A stretch of 64,000 nt of DNA from Brenneria nigrifluens DSM 30175 = ATCC 13028 (GCF_005484965.1 NZ_CP034036.1:2232001-2296000), one strand, 5' to 3'; shown: positions 53,798 through 62,932, counted from the stretch's first letter. The notes: generated by a model from the letters alone, not told the origin. Numbers and translations are program-made.

Positions 53798-53814
53798 GAA
53801 TATATCCTATATTC
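53798..53814 (-). promoter_or_regulatory. Putative GntR operator before the ABC ATPase gene
   Basis: GAATATATCCTATATTC is a perfect palindrome with 7-bp arms around a 3-nt centre. It contains, on the minus strand, the same 14 nt as 44550-44563 in the gntR intergenic region. It lies 33 nt upstream of the ATPase start, where binding would block transcription or initiation. Confidence 0.6.
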
Positions 53815-54037
53815 TCTCTCCGCAACGCGGCGGGCTTAGTCCAATTTGGGATAAGGTATGCCTCTCGCCTTGGTTTGCGTAACCGTTGATTATTGCATAC
53901 AGTTAAAGGCGGCAATGCAAACCACATTTCATTTTCCTTATCAGTCTGATAGTAAAATCAGTAGCGGACCGTCGCGCAACGCAGCGTTCACACCCATCGT
54001 TATTGTTCGTGTATCCCCGATAATTTATGGAGATCCC

Positions 54038-54862
54038 ATGTCAGAATTGAGCGCCAATCTGATGATTTTCAGCGACCTCGACGGTTCACTGCTCGACCAC
54101 GACAGCTACGGTTGGGAACCTGCGCGTCCCTGGCTGGAACGGCTGGCGCGGCATAAGATCCCGGTTATCATCACCACCAGTAAAACCGCGGCCGAAGTTG
54201 AGCGGCTGCAATACGAGCTTGGCCTCGACCACCTTCCCTATATTGCCGAAAATGGCGCGTTGATCGCCTTGCCGGCCAACTGGCACGGGCACCCGGACTA
54301 TCCGCGCAAGATTTTCGCCGCCGACTACGCTTTTATTTGCGCCCGCCTTCATCAGCTGCGGGACAATCAAGACTTCCGCTTTAAAGGCTTTGCCGATATG
54401 GATGCCGCCGAGGTCGCCGCATTAACCGGATTACCGCTGCACGGCGCCGCGCTCGCCCGCCGCCGCGAAGCCTCCGAGCCGCTGCAATGGCTGGGCGATA
54501 CGGATTCCCTGGTCCGCTTCCGGCTGGCATTGACGGATCTCGGGTTATCGCTGACCCAGGGCGGGCGTTTTTATCACGTGATGGGCGGCGGCGTCAGTAA
54601 GGGAACGGCGGCCAACTGGATAAAAGAACAGTACCCGGCTAAAAACGATAACCGGGTACGAACAATTGGCCTGGGCGACGGGCCGAACGATGTCGCCCTG
54701 CTGGCGGCGATGGATAACGCGGTGGTGATTAAGGCCAAGGGAAATCAGCTTGTCGACCTGCCGGAAAGCTATACCGGCAAATTATACCGCACGCGCAACA
54801 TGGGGCCTGACGGCTGGAGCGAAGGCCTGGACCACTTTCTGGGTGATTCTCTTTCATCTTGA
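54038..54862 (+). CDS. gpgP: Glucosyl-/mannosyl-3-phosphoglycerate phosphatase (HAD superfamily)
   Basis: This 274-residue HAD-family phosphatase has the nucleophile motif FSDLDGSLLD near the N-terminus, a threonine/serine motif in IITTSKTAAE and the late GLGDGPNDVALL metal motif. It matches the MPGP (YedP) family. Next to the glycosyltransferase at 54904 its job is most likely to dephosphorylate glucosyl-3-phosphoglycerate to glucosylglycerate. The ATG at 54038 follows TGGAGA and gives the family start; the frame is open 60 codons further upstream without likeness. The 41-nt gap to the next gene suggests an operon. Confidence 0.85.
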   Translation: MSELSANLMIFSDLDGSLLDHDSYGWEPARPWLERLARHKIPVIITTSKTAAEVERLQYELGLDHLPYIAENGALIALPANWHGHPDYPRKIFAADYAFICARLHQLRDNQDFRFKGFADMDAAEVAALTGLPLHGAALARRREASEPLQWLGDTDSLVRFRLALTDLGLSLTQGGRFYHVMGGGVSKGTAANWIKEQYPAKNDNRVRTIGLGDGPNDVALLAAMDNAVVIKAKGNQLVDLPESYTGKLYRTRNMGPDGWSEGLDHFLGDSLSS

Positions 54863-54903
54863 AATATCGATAAGATAAAGAACAATTTGTAGGGGAGAAT
54901 ACG

Positions 54904-56121
54904 ATGAGTGAATTTTATCAGGATGGAATAATTACCAACTTTCACAATCTGACCCGGCGCAGCGTGGAAGAACTGGAATACGATTTACAGGTGTTTTCCG
55001 GGCAAAACAGCATGGGACTTATCCTCCCGTCCCTTTATTCGGAGCTGGAAGGGCCAGCGCTGGACAAGATTGTCGAGCAGTTGTCCCAGGTGCGCTATCT
55101 CGGCGAGATTGTCATTGGTCTGGACCGGGCGGACCGGGAACAGTTTCAATACGCGCGCAAGTTTTTCTCCCGCCTGCCGCAGCGCCACCGTATCTTGTGG
55201 AACGACGGTCCGCGGCTGAAGCAACTGAGCGATGAGCTGGCGGAGAGATCGCTGTCGCCCACGGAGCCGGGCAAAGGGCGCAACGTATGGTTCTGTGTCG
55301 GTTACACGCTGGCGTCGCGGCGCACCTCCTGCGTCGCTCTGCATGATTGTGACATCGTCACCTATGAGCGCGGCATGCTGGCCCGCCTGCTCTATCCGGT
55401 GGCGAATCCGTATTTTCATTATGACTTCTGCAAGGGCTACTATGCGCGCGTGGCCGATGGCAAGCTTAACGGGCGCGTCGGCCGTCTACTGGTTTTCCCG
55501 CTGCTGAAGTCGCTGCAAAATGTTTATGGCAATTCCGACTATCTGGAGTATATGCGCAGCTACCGCTATCCGCTGTCAGGCGAGTTCGCCATGCGCACGC
55601 ATATCTTAAATAACCTGCGCATTCCCAGCGACTGGGGGCTGGAAATCGGCGTGCTGTCGGAGATCCACCGCGGCACGGCGACCAGCCGTATCTGCCAGGT
55701 CGATATCGCCGACAACTACGATCATAAACACCAGCCGATATCGGAAGACGACCCCAGTACCGGCCTGCAACGGATGGCCATCGATATCACCAAGGCGCTG
55801 TACCGCAAGCTGGCTATTCAGGGCGTGAACATTACCAGCGACTCTTTCCGCGTGCTGCGGGCGACCTACTACCGTACCGCGCTGGATATGATCGACGCTT
55901 TCGAACACGATGCCCGCATGAACGGTTTGCAGTTCGATCGCCATAAAGAAGAGTCCGCCGTCGAGCTTTTTTCCGACGTGATTACGCTTTCCGGCCAGGT
56001 ATACAGCGACAGTCCGGGGGACAAACCCTTCGTGCCCAGTTGGAACCGCGTACAGTCCGCTTTCCCCGATGTGCTTGAACGGTTATACAACGCGGTCGAG
56101 GCGGATAACCAGGACGACTGA
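54904..56121 (+). CDS. gpgS: Glucosyl-3-phosphoglycerate synthase (glycosyltransferase)
   Basis: This 405-residue GT-A-type glycosyltransferase transfers a sugar from a nucleotide donor to 3-phosphoglycerate. The metal/nucleotide DxD-like motif is ALHDCDIVTYE (Asp148, Asp150), followed by a catalytic-region SGEFAMRTHIL and an EIGVLSEIHR segment. With the adjacent phosphatase it forms the two-step pathway to glucosylglycerate, an osmolyte known from Erwinia chrysanthemi under salt stress with low nitrogen. The start has a GGGGAGA site. Glucose rather than mannose as the donor sugar is inferred from family likeness. Confidence 0.85.
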   Translation: MSEFYQDGIITNFHNLTRRSVEELEYDLQVFSGQNSMGLILPSLYSELEGPALDKIVEQLSQVRYLGEIVIGLDRADREQFQYARKFFSRLPQRHRILWNDGPRLKQLSDELAERSLSPTEPGKGRNVWFCVGYTLASRRTSCVALHDCDIVTYERGMLARLLYPVANPYFHYDFCKGYYARVADGKLNGRVGRLLVFPLLKSLQNVYGNSDYLEYMRSYRYPLSGEFAMRTHILNNLRIPSDWGLEIGVLSEIHRGTATSRICQVDIADNYDHKHQPISEDDPSTGLQRMAIDITKALYRKLAIQGVNITSDSFRVLRATYYRTALDMIDAFEHDARMNGLQFDRHKEESAVELFSDVITLSGQVYSDSPGDKPFVPSWNRVQSAFPDVLERLYNAVEADNQDD

Positions 56122-56422
56122 ACGAGTTGAATGACCGCGCCCCGCCGCCTCCCGGCGGCGATGAATCAGCGTGAATAATCAATAATAGTAGCGCATCACT
56201 CTGCGATGTTATGGAACTGGATTTTTCAGATAAAGTGGCACAGAGTGATGACTGTCTTGCAATCTGTCAGGGAGTTAACCATGCAATGACGTTAGCCGAC
56301 TTCCCCTGCTGTACCCGTACTGGCATCAGGCGCAAACCGCCGCCGACCGCTTTGGCAGCGCCGATTTGTCGCTTATCGCTCCGTATTTAACATAATCAAA
56401 CACCGTCAGAGGGAATAACAAC
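56122..56422. other. Intergenic region gpgS/ydfG with inverted repeat and possible gene remnant
   Basis: No intact gene is seen. Perfect 10-bp inverted arms (56194-56203 and 56241-56250) are 37 nt apart. From about 56279 to a stop at 56393-56395 one frame encodes a protein-like stretch (includes YPYWHQAQTAADRFGSADLS) with no start or ribosome site; it may be the 3' end of a lost gene, family not recognised. The ydfG start has a GAGGGAATAAC ribosome site. Confidence 0.35.
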
Positions 56423-57172
56423 ATGATAATTTTCGTTACCGGCGCCACGGCCGGATTCGGCGAAGCAATTACCCGTAAATTTATCCAGGAGGGCCATAAA
56501 GTCATCGCCTGCGGCCGTCGTCAGGAACGACTGGATGCGCTGAAAAACGAGTTGGGAACCTCCTTGCATACCTTACGGCTTGACGTTCGTAACCAGAAAT
56601 CCATCGACCAGGCCATTACCTCGCTGCCCGCCGCCTGGCGCAACATCGATGTTCTGGTGAACAACGCCGGGTTGGCCCTGGGCCTGGAGCCAGCGCATAA
56701 AGCCTATGTGAACGACTGGGAAAACATGATCGATACCAATAACAAAGGGCTGGTTTTTACCACTCGCGCGCTGTTGCCGAATATGGTCAAGCGTAACGCC
56801 GGGCATGTGATCAATATCGGTTCCACCGCCGGCAACTGGCCTTATGCGGGCGGCAACGTATACGGCGCCACCAAAGCCTTTGTGCGCCAGTTCAGCCTTG
56901 GCCTGCGGGCGGATTTGTTCGGCACCCGGGTTCGCGTCACCAATATCGAGCCGGGCCTGGTCGGCGGCACGGAGTTTTCCGCCGTGCGCTTTAAAGGCAA
57001 CGAAGACAAGGTCAACAAAACCTACGACAAGACCCAACCGCTTACCGCGGAAGATGTCGCCGAAGCGGTTTTCTGGGTCGCGACCTTGCCGGCCCACGTT
57101 AACATCAACTCCCTGGAAATGATGCCGGTCAGCCAGTCTTTCGCCGGGCTGAACGTTTATCGGGAGGAGTAG
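56423..57172 (+). CDS. ydfG: NADP-dependent 3-hydroxy acid dehydrogenase YdfG
   Basis: YdfG is a short-chain dehydrogenase that oxidises serine, allo-threonine and 3-hydroxy acids and also reduces malonic semialdehyde in E. coli. The 249-residue protein has the NADP loop VTGATAGFGEA, the NNAG motif in VLVNNAGLALG and the catalytic YxxxK in NVYGATKAFVRQF, with the serine in INIGSTAGNW. Single gene with a clear ribosome site. Confidence 0.95.
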   Translation: MIIFVTGATAGFGEAITRKFIQEGHKVIACGRRQERLDALKNELGTSLHTLRLDVRNQKSIDQAITSLPAAWRNIDVLVNNAGLALGLEPAHKAYVNDWENMIDTNNKGLVFTTRALLPNMVKRNAGHVINIGSTAGNWPYAGGNVYGATKAFVRQFSLGLRADLFGTRVRVTNIEPGLVGGTEFSAVRFKGNEDKVNKTYDKTQPLTAEDVAEAVFWVATLPAHVNINSLEMMPVSQSFAGLNVYREE

Positions 57173-57297
57173 TCCCGTCTGGGGCGGAGTCTCTCTTCGC
57201 GCCCCGGCCGACGTCCGCGGTTATATTGCCGTTGATGTGAAGAGTGATACACTCCGTATCCTAAGCGTTTGCCTCCATATATCTGTCAAGGTGAATT

Positions 57298-57648
57298 ATG
57301 AACCCACACTCCGTTGTATCTCTGTTCCGGGCCTTGATCCCGCTGTCCGTGATATTGGCTTGCGCGGCCTGGCAGCCGGCCGCGCTGGCGGATACCCGTC
57401 ATATTATCGTCGAATCGGGCGACAGCAGCTTATCGAAAGAAGCGGCGCGCCAAAGCGGCGAACAGTGGAATGCCACCCATTCGTTGCGTAATAAAGTCAA
57501 TGCGCGCGTCGAGAAAGAGTTTGATAAAGCTGAAAAGGCGATTGACGGGCGGGAGAAGTGCGACGCCAGTTATAACGTCAACGCCTATTGGGAAGCCAAC
57601 ACCGAGCGTTGTCTGGATCGCCGGACCGGCCGTCCGGTGACCCCCTGA
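57298..57648 (+). CDS. ynfB: Secreted DUF1283 family protein YnfB
   Basis: This 116-residue precursor has a signal peptide of about 31 residues (ending PAALA). The mature part is close to E. coli YnfB: IIVESGDSSLSKEAARQSGE, LRNKVNARVEKEFDKAEKA and the C-terminal YWEANTERCLDRRTGR. Two cysteines probably pair. It is periplasmic and of unknown function. AAGGTG precedes the ATG. Confidence 0.9.
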   Translation: MNPHSVVSLFRALIPLSVILACAAWQPAALADTRHIIVESGDSSLSKEAARQSGEQWNATHSLRNKVNARVEKEFDKAEKAIDGREKCDASYNVNAYWEANTERCLDRRTGRPVTP

Positions 57649-57742
57649 TTTTTAGTCTACGCTTGTAAAACAGGCATCATCGGCCTGGCGGCGACAATGC
57701 CGGGCGATGGGCGGGACTTTTTTCAGATAAAAGGGTGACAAG

Positions 57743-58045
57743 ATGAAAAAGGCAATTATTTTTGGCGCGGCTTTATTGGTGATTTCCCCTCTGGCGGCGC
57801 AGGCGTCCTGTGAAAGCGTTAAAGCGGATATCTCACAGAAGATCATCAACAACGGCGTGCCGGAGTCAGGTTTTACGCTTGATATCGTGCCTAACGATCA
57901 GGTGGATCAGGTCGGCGGCCAGGTGGTCGGCCATTGCGAAAACGACTCGCAAAAAATCGTTTATACCCGCCACGCCGATGGCGAAACCAGCGCTGAAAGC
58001 GCGCCATCCACGGCGGATGGTCAGCCAGAAACCACCGCACAGTAA
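57743..58045 (+). CDS. ynfD: Secreted DUF1161 family protein YnfD
   Basis: This 100-residue precursor has a signal peptide (MKKAIIFGAALLVISPLAAQA). The mature DUF1161 domain (CESVKADISQKIINNGVP, VPNDQVDQVGGQVVGHC) has two cysteines likely forming a disulfide, and the tail is low-complexity and acidic (SAESAPSTADGQPETTAQ). Periplasmic, function unknown. It lies 94 nt after ynfB. Confidence 0.9.
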   Translation: MKKAIIFGAALLVISPLAAQASCESVKADISQKIINNGVPESGFTLDIVPNDQVDQVGGQVVGHCENDSQKIVYTRHADGETSAESAPSTADGQPETTAQ

Positions 58046-58060
58046 GTCTCTATTATCAAC

Positions 58061-58084
58061 CAAGGCACGAACGCCGTGCCTTGT
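58061..58084. terminator. Hairpin between ynfD and the DHA2 exporter gene
   Basis: CAAGGCAC pairs with GTGCCTTG around a GAACGCC loop, between convergent genes and 2 nt past the exporter stop on the minus strand. The T runs are short on both sides, so it is a moderate, possibly two-way terminator. Confidence 0.55.
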
Positions 58085-58086
58085 TC

Positions 58087-59574
58087 CTATTCCCGCTCCG
58101 CTTGCGCATGCTGCGGTCGCTGGTTCGCCGGGATCATCCATGCTGAAAATAACGTCATCACCGCGATCAGCGCGGAAACGATAAACACCCAATGCAGAGA
58201 AGATGAAACCTGCCAGGAGAGCGACTCAAGCTCCGTCGCGCTCATCATGCCGCGGCTGTGGACATCCATCAGCGTTTGCAACGGGTCGTGCATTTCCGGC
58301 AGACGCCAGTGCAGATTGATATTCAGCGTGGCGCCGAGGATCGCCGTACCCAGCGCGGACCCCAGCATACGGGTGAACATGGTTGACGCCGTCGCAATAC
58401 CGCGAATGGAATAGTCCACCGAATTCTGGATCGAGACCAGAAAGGTGATGTTGCTCAACCCCATCCCCGCCCCGATAAGAAAAGCGGCGATACGCGCCCA
58501 GGCCAGGTCGCGGCCAGGATCGAGCATCAGCAGTATCAGGCTGCCGGCAATCAGCACCACGCCCCCGCTGACGGCGGTAACCCGATAGGATGTCCACAGC
58601 ATTAATCTGCCGCCCAAGGTGCTGGCCAACGGCCAGCCGATAGACACCAACGCCAGAATGCTGCCGGCTTCCAGCGGCGTTCTCCCCATCACGCTCTGAA
58701 TAAAGGTCGGCAGAAAAGCGCTGACCCCCATCAGGGCCGCACCGATAATCAAACCGCCGAGGTTGCCGGCGACGATCACCCGGCTACGCCATAGCGCCAG
58801 CGGAAAAAGCGGTTCCGGTGCGCGTTTTTCCTGCCTGAATAATAAAATACCGCCCAGCGCGCTGACGGCCAGCAACGGGACGATCCACAGTCCGAGCACT
58901 TCCGCTTGTAGCAGCGCCATCAACAGGCTGGCGACGGTGACGGAGAGATAGAACGCGCCGGCCCAGTCCAGTTTATGCCGACGAACCTGATTAACCGCGG
59001 GCAAATAACGGGCCAATAAAAATATCGACAGTAATCCAATCGGCACGTTAACCCAGAAAACCAGCGCCCAGTTGAAATGCTGCACGATAAACGCCCCCAT
59101 AAGCGGGCCGACAATCGCCGATACTCCCCAAACGCTTGAGAGGTATCCCTGAATTTTAGGCCGCTCCATCGAACTATACACATCGGCGACAATGGTAAAG
59201 GCAATCGGGGTAATCGCCCCGGCGCCCAGCCCCTGAATAGTGCGAAACAGAATTAACCAGCCCATATTGGTAGCAAAACCGCATAGCACAGACCCCAGCA
59301 GAAAAATAATGGTGCCGATGAAAAAGACGCGTTTACGGCCGAAAAGATCGGCCAGCCGACCGTAAATGGGAATACTGATCGCCTGCGTCAGCAAATAACC
59401 GGCGAACACCCATCCCAGTAATGAAAAACCGCCCAAATCGGCAATGATCGTCGGCAAGGCCGTCGCCACGATGGTGACCTCAATGGCCGCGGTAAACATC
59501 GCCAACATACAGGCAATCAACACCCAGTGACGATGCGGTAGCGGAGGATGTTCAGAATGATTCGTTGTTTTCAT
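58087..59574 (-). CDS. DHA2-family major facilitator drug/proton exporter
   Basis: This 495-residue protein with about 14 membrane segments is typical of the EmrB/QacA-like DHA2 family. Motif C-like GAGAITPIAFTIVADVYSS, the loop motif GRLADLFGRKRVF and the N-terminal VTIVATALPTIIADLGG support this. It probably exports a toxic compound; the substrate cannot be named. No partner membrane-fusion gene is adjacent. Confidence 0.87.
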   Translation of the reverse strand: MKTTNHSEHPPLPHRHWVLIACMLAMFTAAIEVTIVATALPTIIADLGGFSLLGWVFAGYLLTQAISIPIYGRLADLFGRKRVFFIGTIIFLLGSVLCGFATNMGWLILFRTIQGLGAGAITPIAFTIVADVYSSMERPKIQGYLSSVWGVSAIVGPLMGAFIVQHFNWALVFWVNVPIGLLSIFLLARYLPAVNQVRRHKLDWAGAFYLSVTVASLLMALLQAEVLGLWIVPLLAVSALGGILLFRQEKRAPEPLFPLALWRSRVIVAGNLGGLIIGAALMGVSAFLPTFIQSVMGRTPLEAGSILALVSIGWPLASTLGGRLMLWTSYRVTAVSGGVVLIAGSLILLMLDPGRDLAWARIAAFLIGAGMGLSNITFLVSIQNSVDYSIRGIATASTMFTRMLGSALGTAILGATLNINLHWRLPEMHDPLQTLMDVHSRGMMSATELESLSWQVSSSLHWVFIVSALIAVMTLFSAWMIPANQRPQHAQAERE

Positions 59575-59649
59575 TAAACTTTCTGCTTGGAGAATAGAAT
59601 CAGTGGTTGAGTATATCAGTTGTTATCCCGCTGAGGGGCGGATGCGGTG

Positions 59650-59679
59650 GGGAAAAGAGAACTCCCGCGGGTTGCGGGA
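59650..59679 (-). terminator. Terminator of bioD2
   Basis: TCCCGC and GCGGGA form a 6-bp stem around 5 nt. On the minus strand the stem follows the bioD2 stop and is followed by GTTCTCTTTTCC, a T-rich run. Confidence 0.6.
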
Positions 59680-59710
59680 ATTTGCCAAACCTGATGACGG
59701 GCGGCACATA

Positions 59711-60385
59711 TTATCGCGATGAGTAATTCACCGCGGAAAGGTCGATATAGGAAGATAAATCACGCTGCTCGGCACGGGGTAAATAAGGCAGCTCGCCCAA
59801 TTGCGGGGCGGGGATTTTTTTACGCAGCGCGCTAATAATTTCAGCGTAATTCGCCAGCCCCGGATTAATGCGGTTGGCGACCCAGCCCACCAGCGGTAAT
59901 CCGTCATTAATAATCGCCTGAGCGGTTAATAACGCATGACTGATGCAACCCAGCTTAATGCCGACCACTAAAACCACCGGCAGTTGCTCCTGAACCACCC
60001 ATTCGGAGTAGGGGCGCAGATCGTTCATCAATGTGCGCCAGCCGCCGCTGCCCTCGACCACCACCACGTCGGCGATGCCGCATAGGTAATGCAATCCCTG
60101 CGTCATGGTGCAGTAATCAACGGGATGCTCGCTGGCGCTGATTTCATCTTCCCGCAGCGCGATGGGATTCACCCTGTCGTAGGGTAAATCAAGCGAAGAG
60201 GCGGCCTGCAGCAGCAGCGCATCTTTATTCCGCAGCCCCTCTTCCGTTTCCACAGATCCTTTTGCTATCGGTTTATAACCCGCCACCGGTTTGTTGGTCA
60301 TTGCCAGTTTTTGCAATAACGCTCTGGATACGACGGTTTTACCGACCGCGGTATCAGTGCCTGTAACAAAAATGCGTTTCAACAT
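59711..60385 (-). CDS. bioD2: Dethiobiotin synthetase-like protein BioD2 (YnfK)
   Basis: BioD forms the ureido ring of dethiobiotin from diaminopelargonate, CO2 and ATP. This 224-residue P-loop protein has FVTGTDTAVGKTVVSRAL, the substrate-side VAGYKPIAKGS, and VVVEGSGGWRTLMND. It matches the second enterobacterial copy (YnfK), next to mlc, rather than the bio operon enzyme. The ATG at 60385 gives the family start MLKRIFVTG; the open frame upstream has no similarity. Confidence 0.92.
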   Translation of the reverse strand: MLKRIFVTGTDTAVGKTVVSRALLQKLAMTNKPVAGYKPIAKGSVETEEGLRNKDALLLQAASSLDLPYDRVNPIALREDEISASEHPVDYCTMTQGLHYLCGIADVVVVEGSGGWRTLMNDLRPYSEWVVQEQLPVVLVVGIKLGCISHALLTAQAIINDGLPLVGWVANRINPGLANYAEIISALRKKIPAPQLGELPYLPRAEQRDLSSYIDLSAVNYSSR

Positions 60386-60571
60386 AAGAAAACTCCGGAG
60401 GCCACCTGAAAATAAAAATAACCAGCACTGCAAAAAATGCTTCCAAGCGTGGAAGTCTAGGCGATACGCCATTCTGGCAGCTTGCGTTAGCTCAAGTTAG
60501 CTCAATATTTTATTTCTCCGACCGCGCGTATTGGAAAACGGCAATGCACAGAGAAAAAGAAACACCCGCGG

Positions 60572-61789
60572 TTAACCCTGCAACAGCTTCACCAATAATG
60601 AACCGTTATACAGCGCATCTTTGATCAAGGCGGCGCCAGGCATAGTGCCCTGATTATAAAAGCGGGTCGCTTCTACCTGGATATTGTGGCTATAAGGAGG
60701 AAAAGATTGCTGATGAATACATCCCATCATCGCCGGATATAAAATACCGGCCGCTTTATTTAGCGGGGAACCGATTAAAATTTTATCGGGATTAAATAAA
60801 TTAACCATAATGGCGACGATACGGCCGACGTTATTACCGACGTCGTTAATAATATCCCTGGCCAGTTGATCGCCCTTCAGTCCTGCTTCACAGAGACTGT
60901 CCACCGTCAGCGGAGAACCATGCAGCATCGAACTCATCGATGAACTCATGCGTTGCTGCGCCAGCTCCAACATGCTTTCCGTACTGGCGACCGTTTCAAG
61001 GCATCCGTGATTACCGCAATAGCAGCGTTTACCATAAGGGTCCACCTGGGTATGCCCTATTTCCACCAGATTACGGCTTCCGGCGTGCAAAATACGCCCG
61101 CCGGTAATCACCCCCGCCCCGACATTATGATCAATCACCACCTGAATAACGTTCTGACAACCGCGGGATGCGCCATACAGCGCCTCCGCCATGGTCCAGG
61201 CGCAAATATCATGCTGTACAAAAACCGGCAGCCCGGTTCGCTGCTCCAGGGCCGCCCCTATCGCCATCTCTTCAACGTCATAGAACGGCATGCGGTGGAT
61301 CACGCCGGTGACGGCGTCGATCATGCCCGGCGCGGTGATGGCGATGGCGGTCAGCCGCTCTAGCCGCTTTTGATGCCGGATAAAGAACTGGTCGATTTCG
61401 TTCAGAATGCGCTGGAGCAAAGGTTGCGGATGTTCGGCGGGAAGAGGAACGCTATCCTCGACGACCAGTTTACTGCTCAGATCGCGCAGCGCCAGCGTGA
61501 TGGCATTGTGGCTGATGCGCGCCGAAAGGTAATGCCAGGCCTCGGTATCAAGAATCAGACCGATGGCCGGACGCCCCCTGCTGCCTATATCCTGGTATTC
61601 CGTTTCCTGTACCAGGTGAGCTTCCAGCAGTTCGCGGACAATCTTGGTGATACTGGCCGGCGCCAATTGCGCCCGCTTGGACAGTTCAATACGCGATATC
61701 GGGCCATACTTGTCGATCAGTCGGTATACCGCCCCGGTATTGATTTGCTTAATTTGATCGATATGTCCTGGCTGACCGTCGGCAATCAC
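60572..61789 (-). CDS. mlc: Glucose-responsive ROK-family repressor Mlc
   Basis: Mlc (DgsA) represses ptsG, manXYZ and other sugar genes until sequestered by unphosphorylated EIIBC-Glc. The 405-residue protein has an N-terminal helix-turn-helix (ISRIELSKRAQLAPASITKIV). The ROK domain follows, with zinc-binding residues in GHTQVDPYGKRCYCGNHGCLE. The start is GTG at 61789 with an AGGAG site. It lies between bioD2 and ynfL as in E. coli. Confidence 0.95.
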   Translation of the reverse strand: MIADGQPGHIDQIKQINTGAVYRLIDKYGPISRIELSKRAQLAPASITKIVRELLEAHLVQETEYQDIGSRGRPAIGLILDTEAWHYLSARISHNAITLALRDLSSKLVVEDSVPLPAEHPQPLLQRILNEIDQFFIRHQKRLERLTAIAITAPGMIDAVTGVIHRMPFYDVEEMAIGAALEQRTGLPVFVQHDICAWTMAEALYGASRGCQNVIQVVIDHNVGAGVITGGRILHAGSRNLVEIGHTQVDPYGKRCYCGNHGCLETVASTESMLELAQQRMSSSMSSMLHGSPLTVDSLCEAGLKGDQLARDIINDVGNNVGRIVAIMVNLFNPDKILIGSPLNKAAGILYPAMMGCIHQQSFPPYSHNIQVEATRFYNQGTMPGAALIKDALYNGSLLVKLLQG

Positions 61790-61939
61790 AAACCTGGCTC
61801 CTACTCTTTATGGTTATCGCTGCTACCGCATTTCTATTTTTCACGCTGCAAAATAAAAAACTGAGGGCATGGTGGGGCTTTTCATCAAAGCCGTCAAATA
61901 TTTGCTTCGTTATGTGATTTAATGCACAAACTGCAAATA

Positions 61940-62833
61940 TTATCTGTTAAGCATTAACGAAATCAGCGTCTGTGCCGCGGATTTTAACGGCCGATTACGG
62001 GCGGTAACCAACCATACCTCGGTAATCGCATCGCTCTCGGCCAGCGGCAGATATTTCACCCCGTCGACTTTGATGCGCATAAAAGAGGCGGGAAGAATGG
62101 AAACGCCCAGCCCGGATGAAACCAGACCGACAATGGTCATGGCTTCGCCGACTTCCTGGGTGATATAGGGGTGAATACCGTACCGTTTCAATAACGTCAG
62201 CGTTTCATCATATAAAGCCGTGCCGACGGTGCGCGAAAAGAAAACGAAAGGCTCATTAGCCAATTGGCGAATACCGAGCGGCCCGTTTGACTGCCCGGCC
62301 AGCGGATGTTCCTCATGCACTACCGCAACCAGTGCCTCGTGCAGCAACAGTTGATGTTCAAGGGCGTCCGGAAGCGGATTATTACGCATCACGCCAATAT
62401 CGAGCTTGCCGTTCAACAAGGGTTCGATCTGCTGCTTGGTGTTCAGTTCCATCATTTGGATATGCACCTGCGGAAAGGATTGGCGAAAGCGCAGCAGACT
62501 GCGGGACACTTTTTTGATAAAGGGCGCCGATGAGGTAAACCCAATCGTCAGCTCCCCTGTTTCACCGCGCTCGATGCGCGCGGCGCGCTCCGCCGCCTGG
62601 TTGACCTGAGCGATAATGGACCAGGCTTCTTTTAAAAACATGTCGCCCGCCGGCGTCAGACGCACATTACGGTTATTACGCTCCAGCAATCTGGCCCCCA
62701 CCTGCTCTTCCAGAATCTGTATTTGCTGGCTGAGGGGCGGCTGCGAAATCAGCAATTTCTCCGCCGCGCGGCCAAAATGCAGTTCTTCGGCAACGGCAAT
62801 AAAGTAACGCAGATGGCGTAATTCGATATTCAT
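61940..62833 (-). CDS. ynfL: LysR-family regulator YnfL
   Basis: This 297-residue LysR-type protein has an N-terminal winged helix (ELRHLRYFIAVAEELHFGRA, then KLLISQPPLSQQIQ) and a periplasmic-binding-type effector domain. It is divergent from the transporter gene ynfM, which it probably regulates; a 99-nt AT-rich intergenic region would hold both promoters. The inducer is unknown. Confidence 0.9.
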   Translation of the reverse strand: MNIELRHLRYFIAVAEELHFGRAAEKLLISQPPLSQQIQILEEQVGARLLERNNRNVRLTPAGDMFLKEAWSIIAQVNQAAERAARIERGETGELTIGFTSSAPFIKKVSRSLLRFRQSFPQVHIQMMELNTKQQIEPLLNGKLDIGVMRNNPLPDALEHQLLLHEALVAVVHEEHPLAGQSNGPLGIRQLANEPFVFFSRTVGTALYDETLTLLKRYGIHPYITQEVGEAMTIVGLVSSGLGVSILPASFMRIKVDGVKYLPLAESDAITEVWLVTARNRPLKSAAQTLISLMLNR

Positions 62834-62932
62834 ATTTTATAAGTATCAATTATGATTATTAATATATTATACAAAATAATATAGCTCTTCTATGATCGCC
62901 GTATTCATTCTTTTCCTAAATCTGGATTTATT

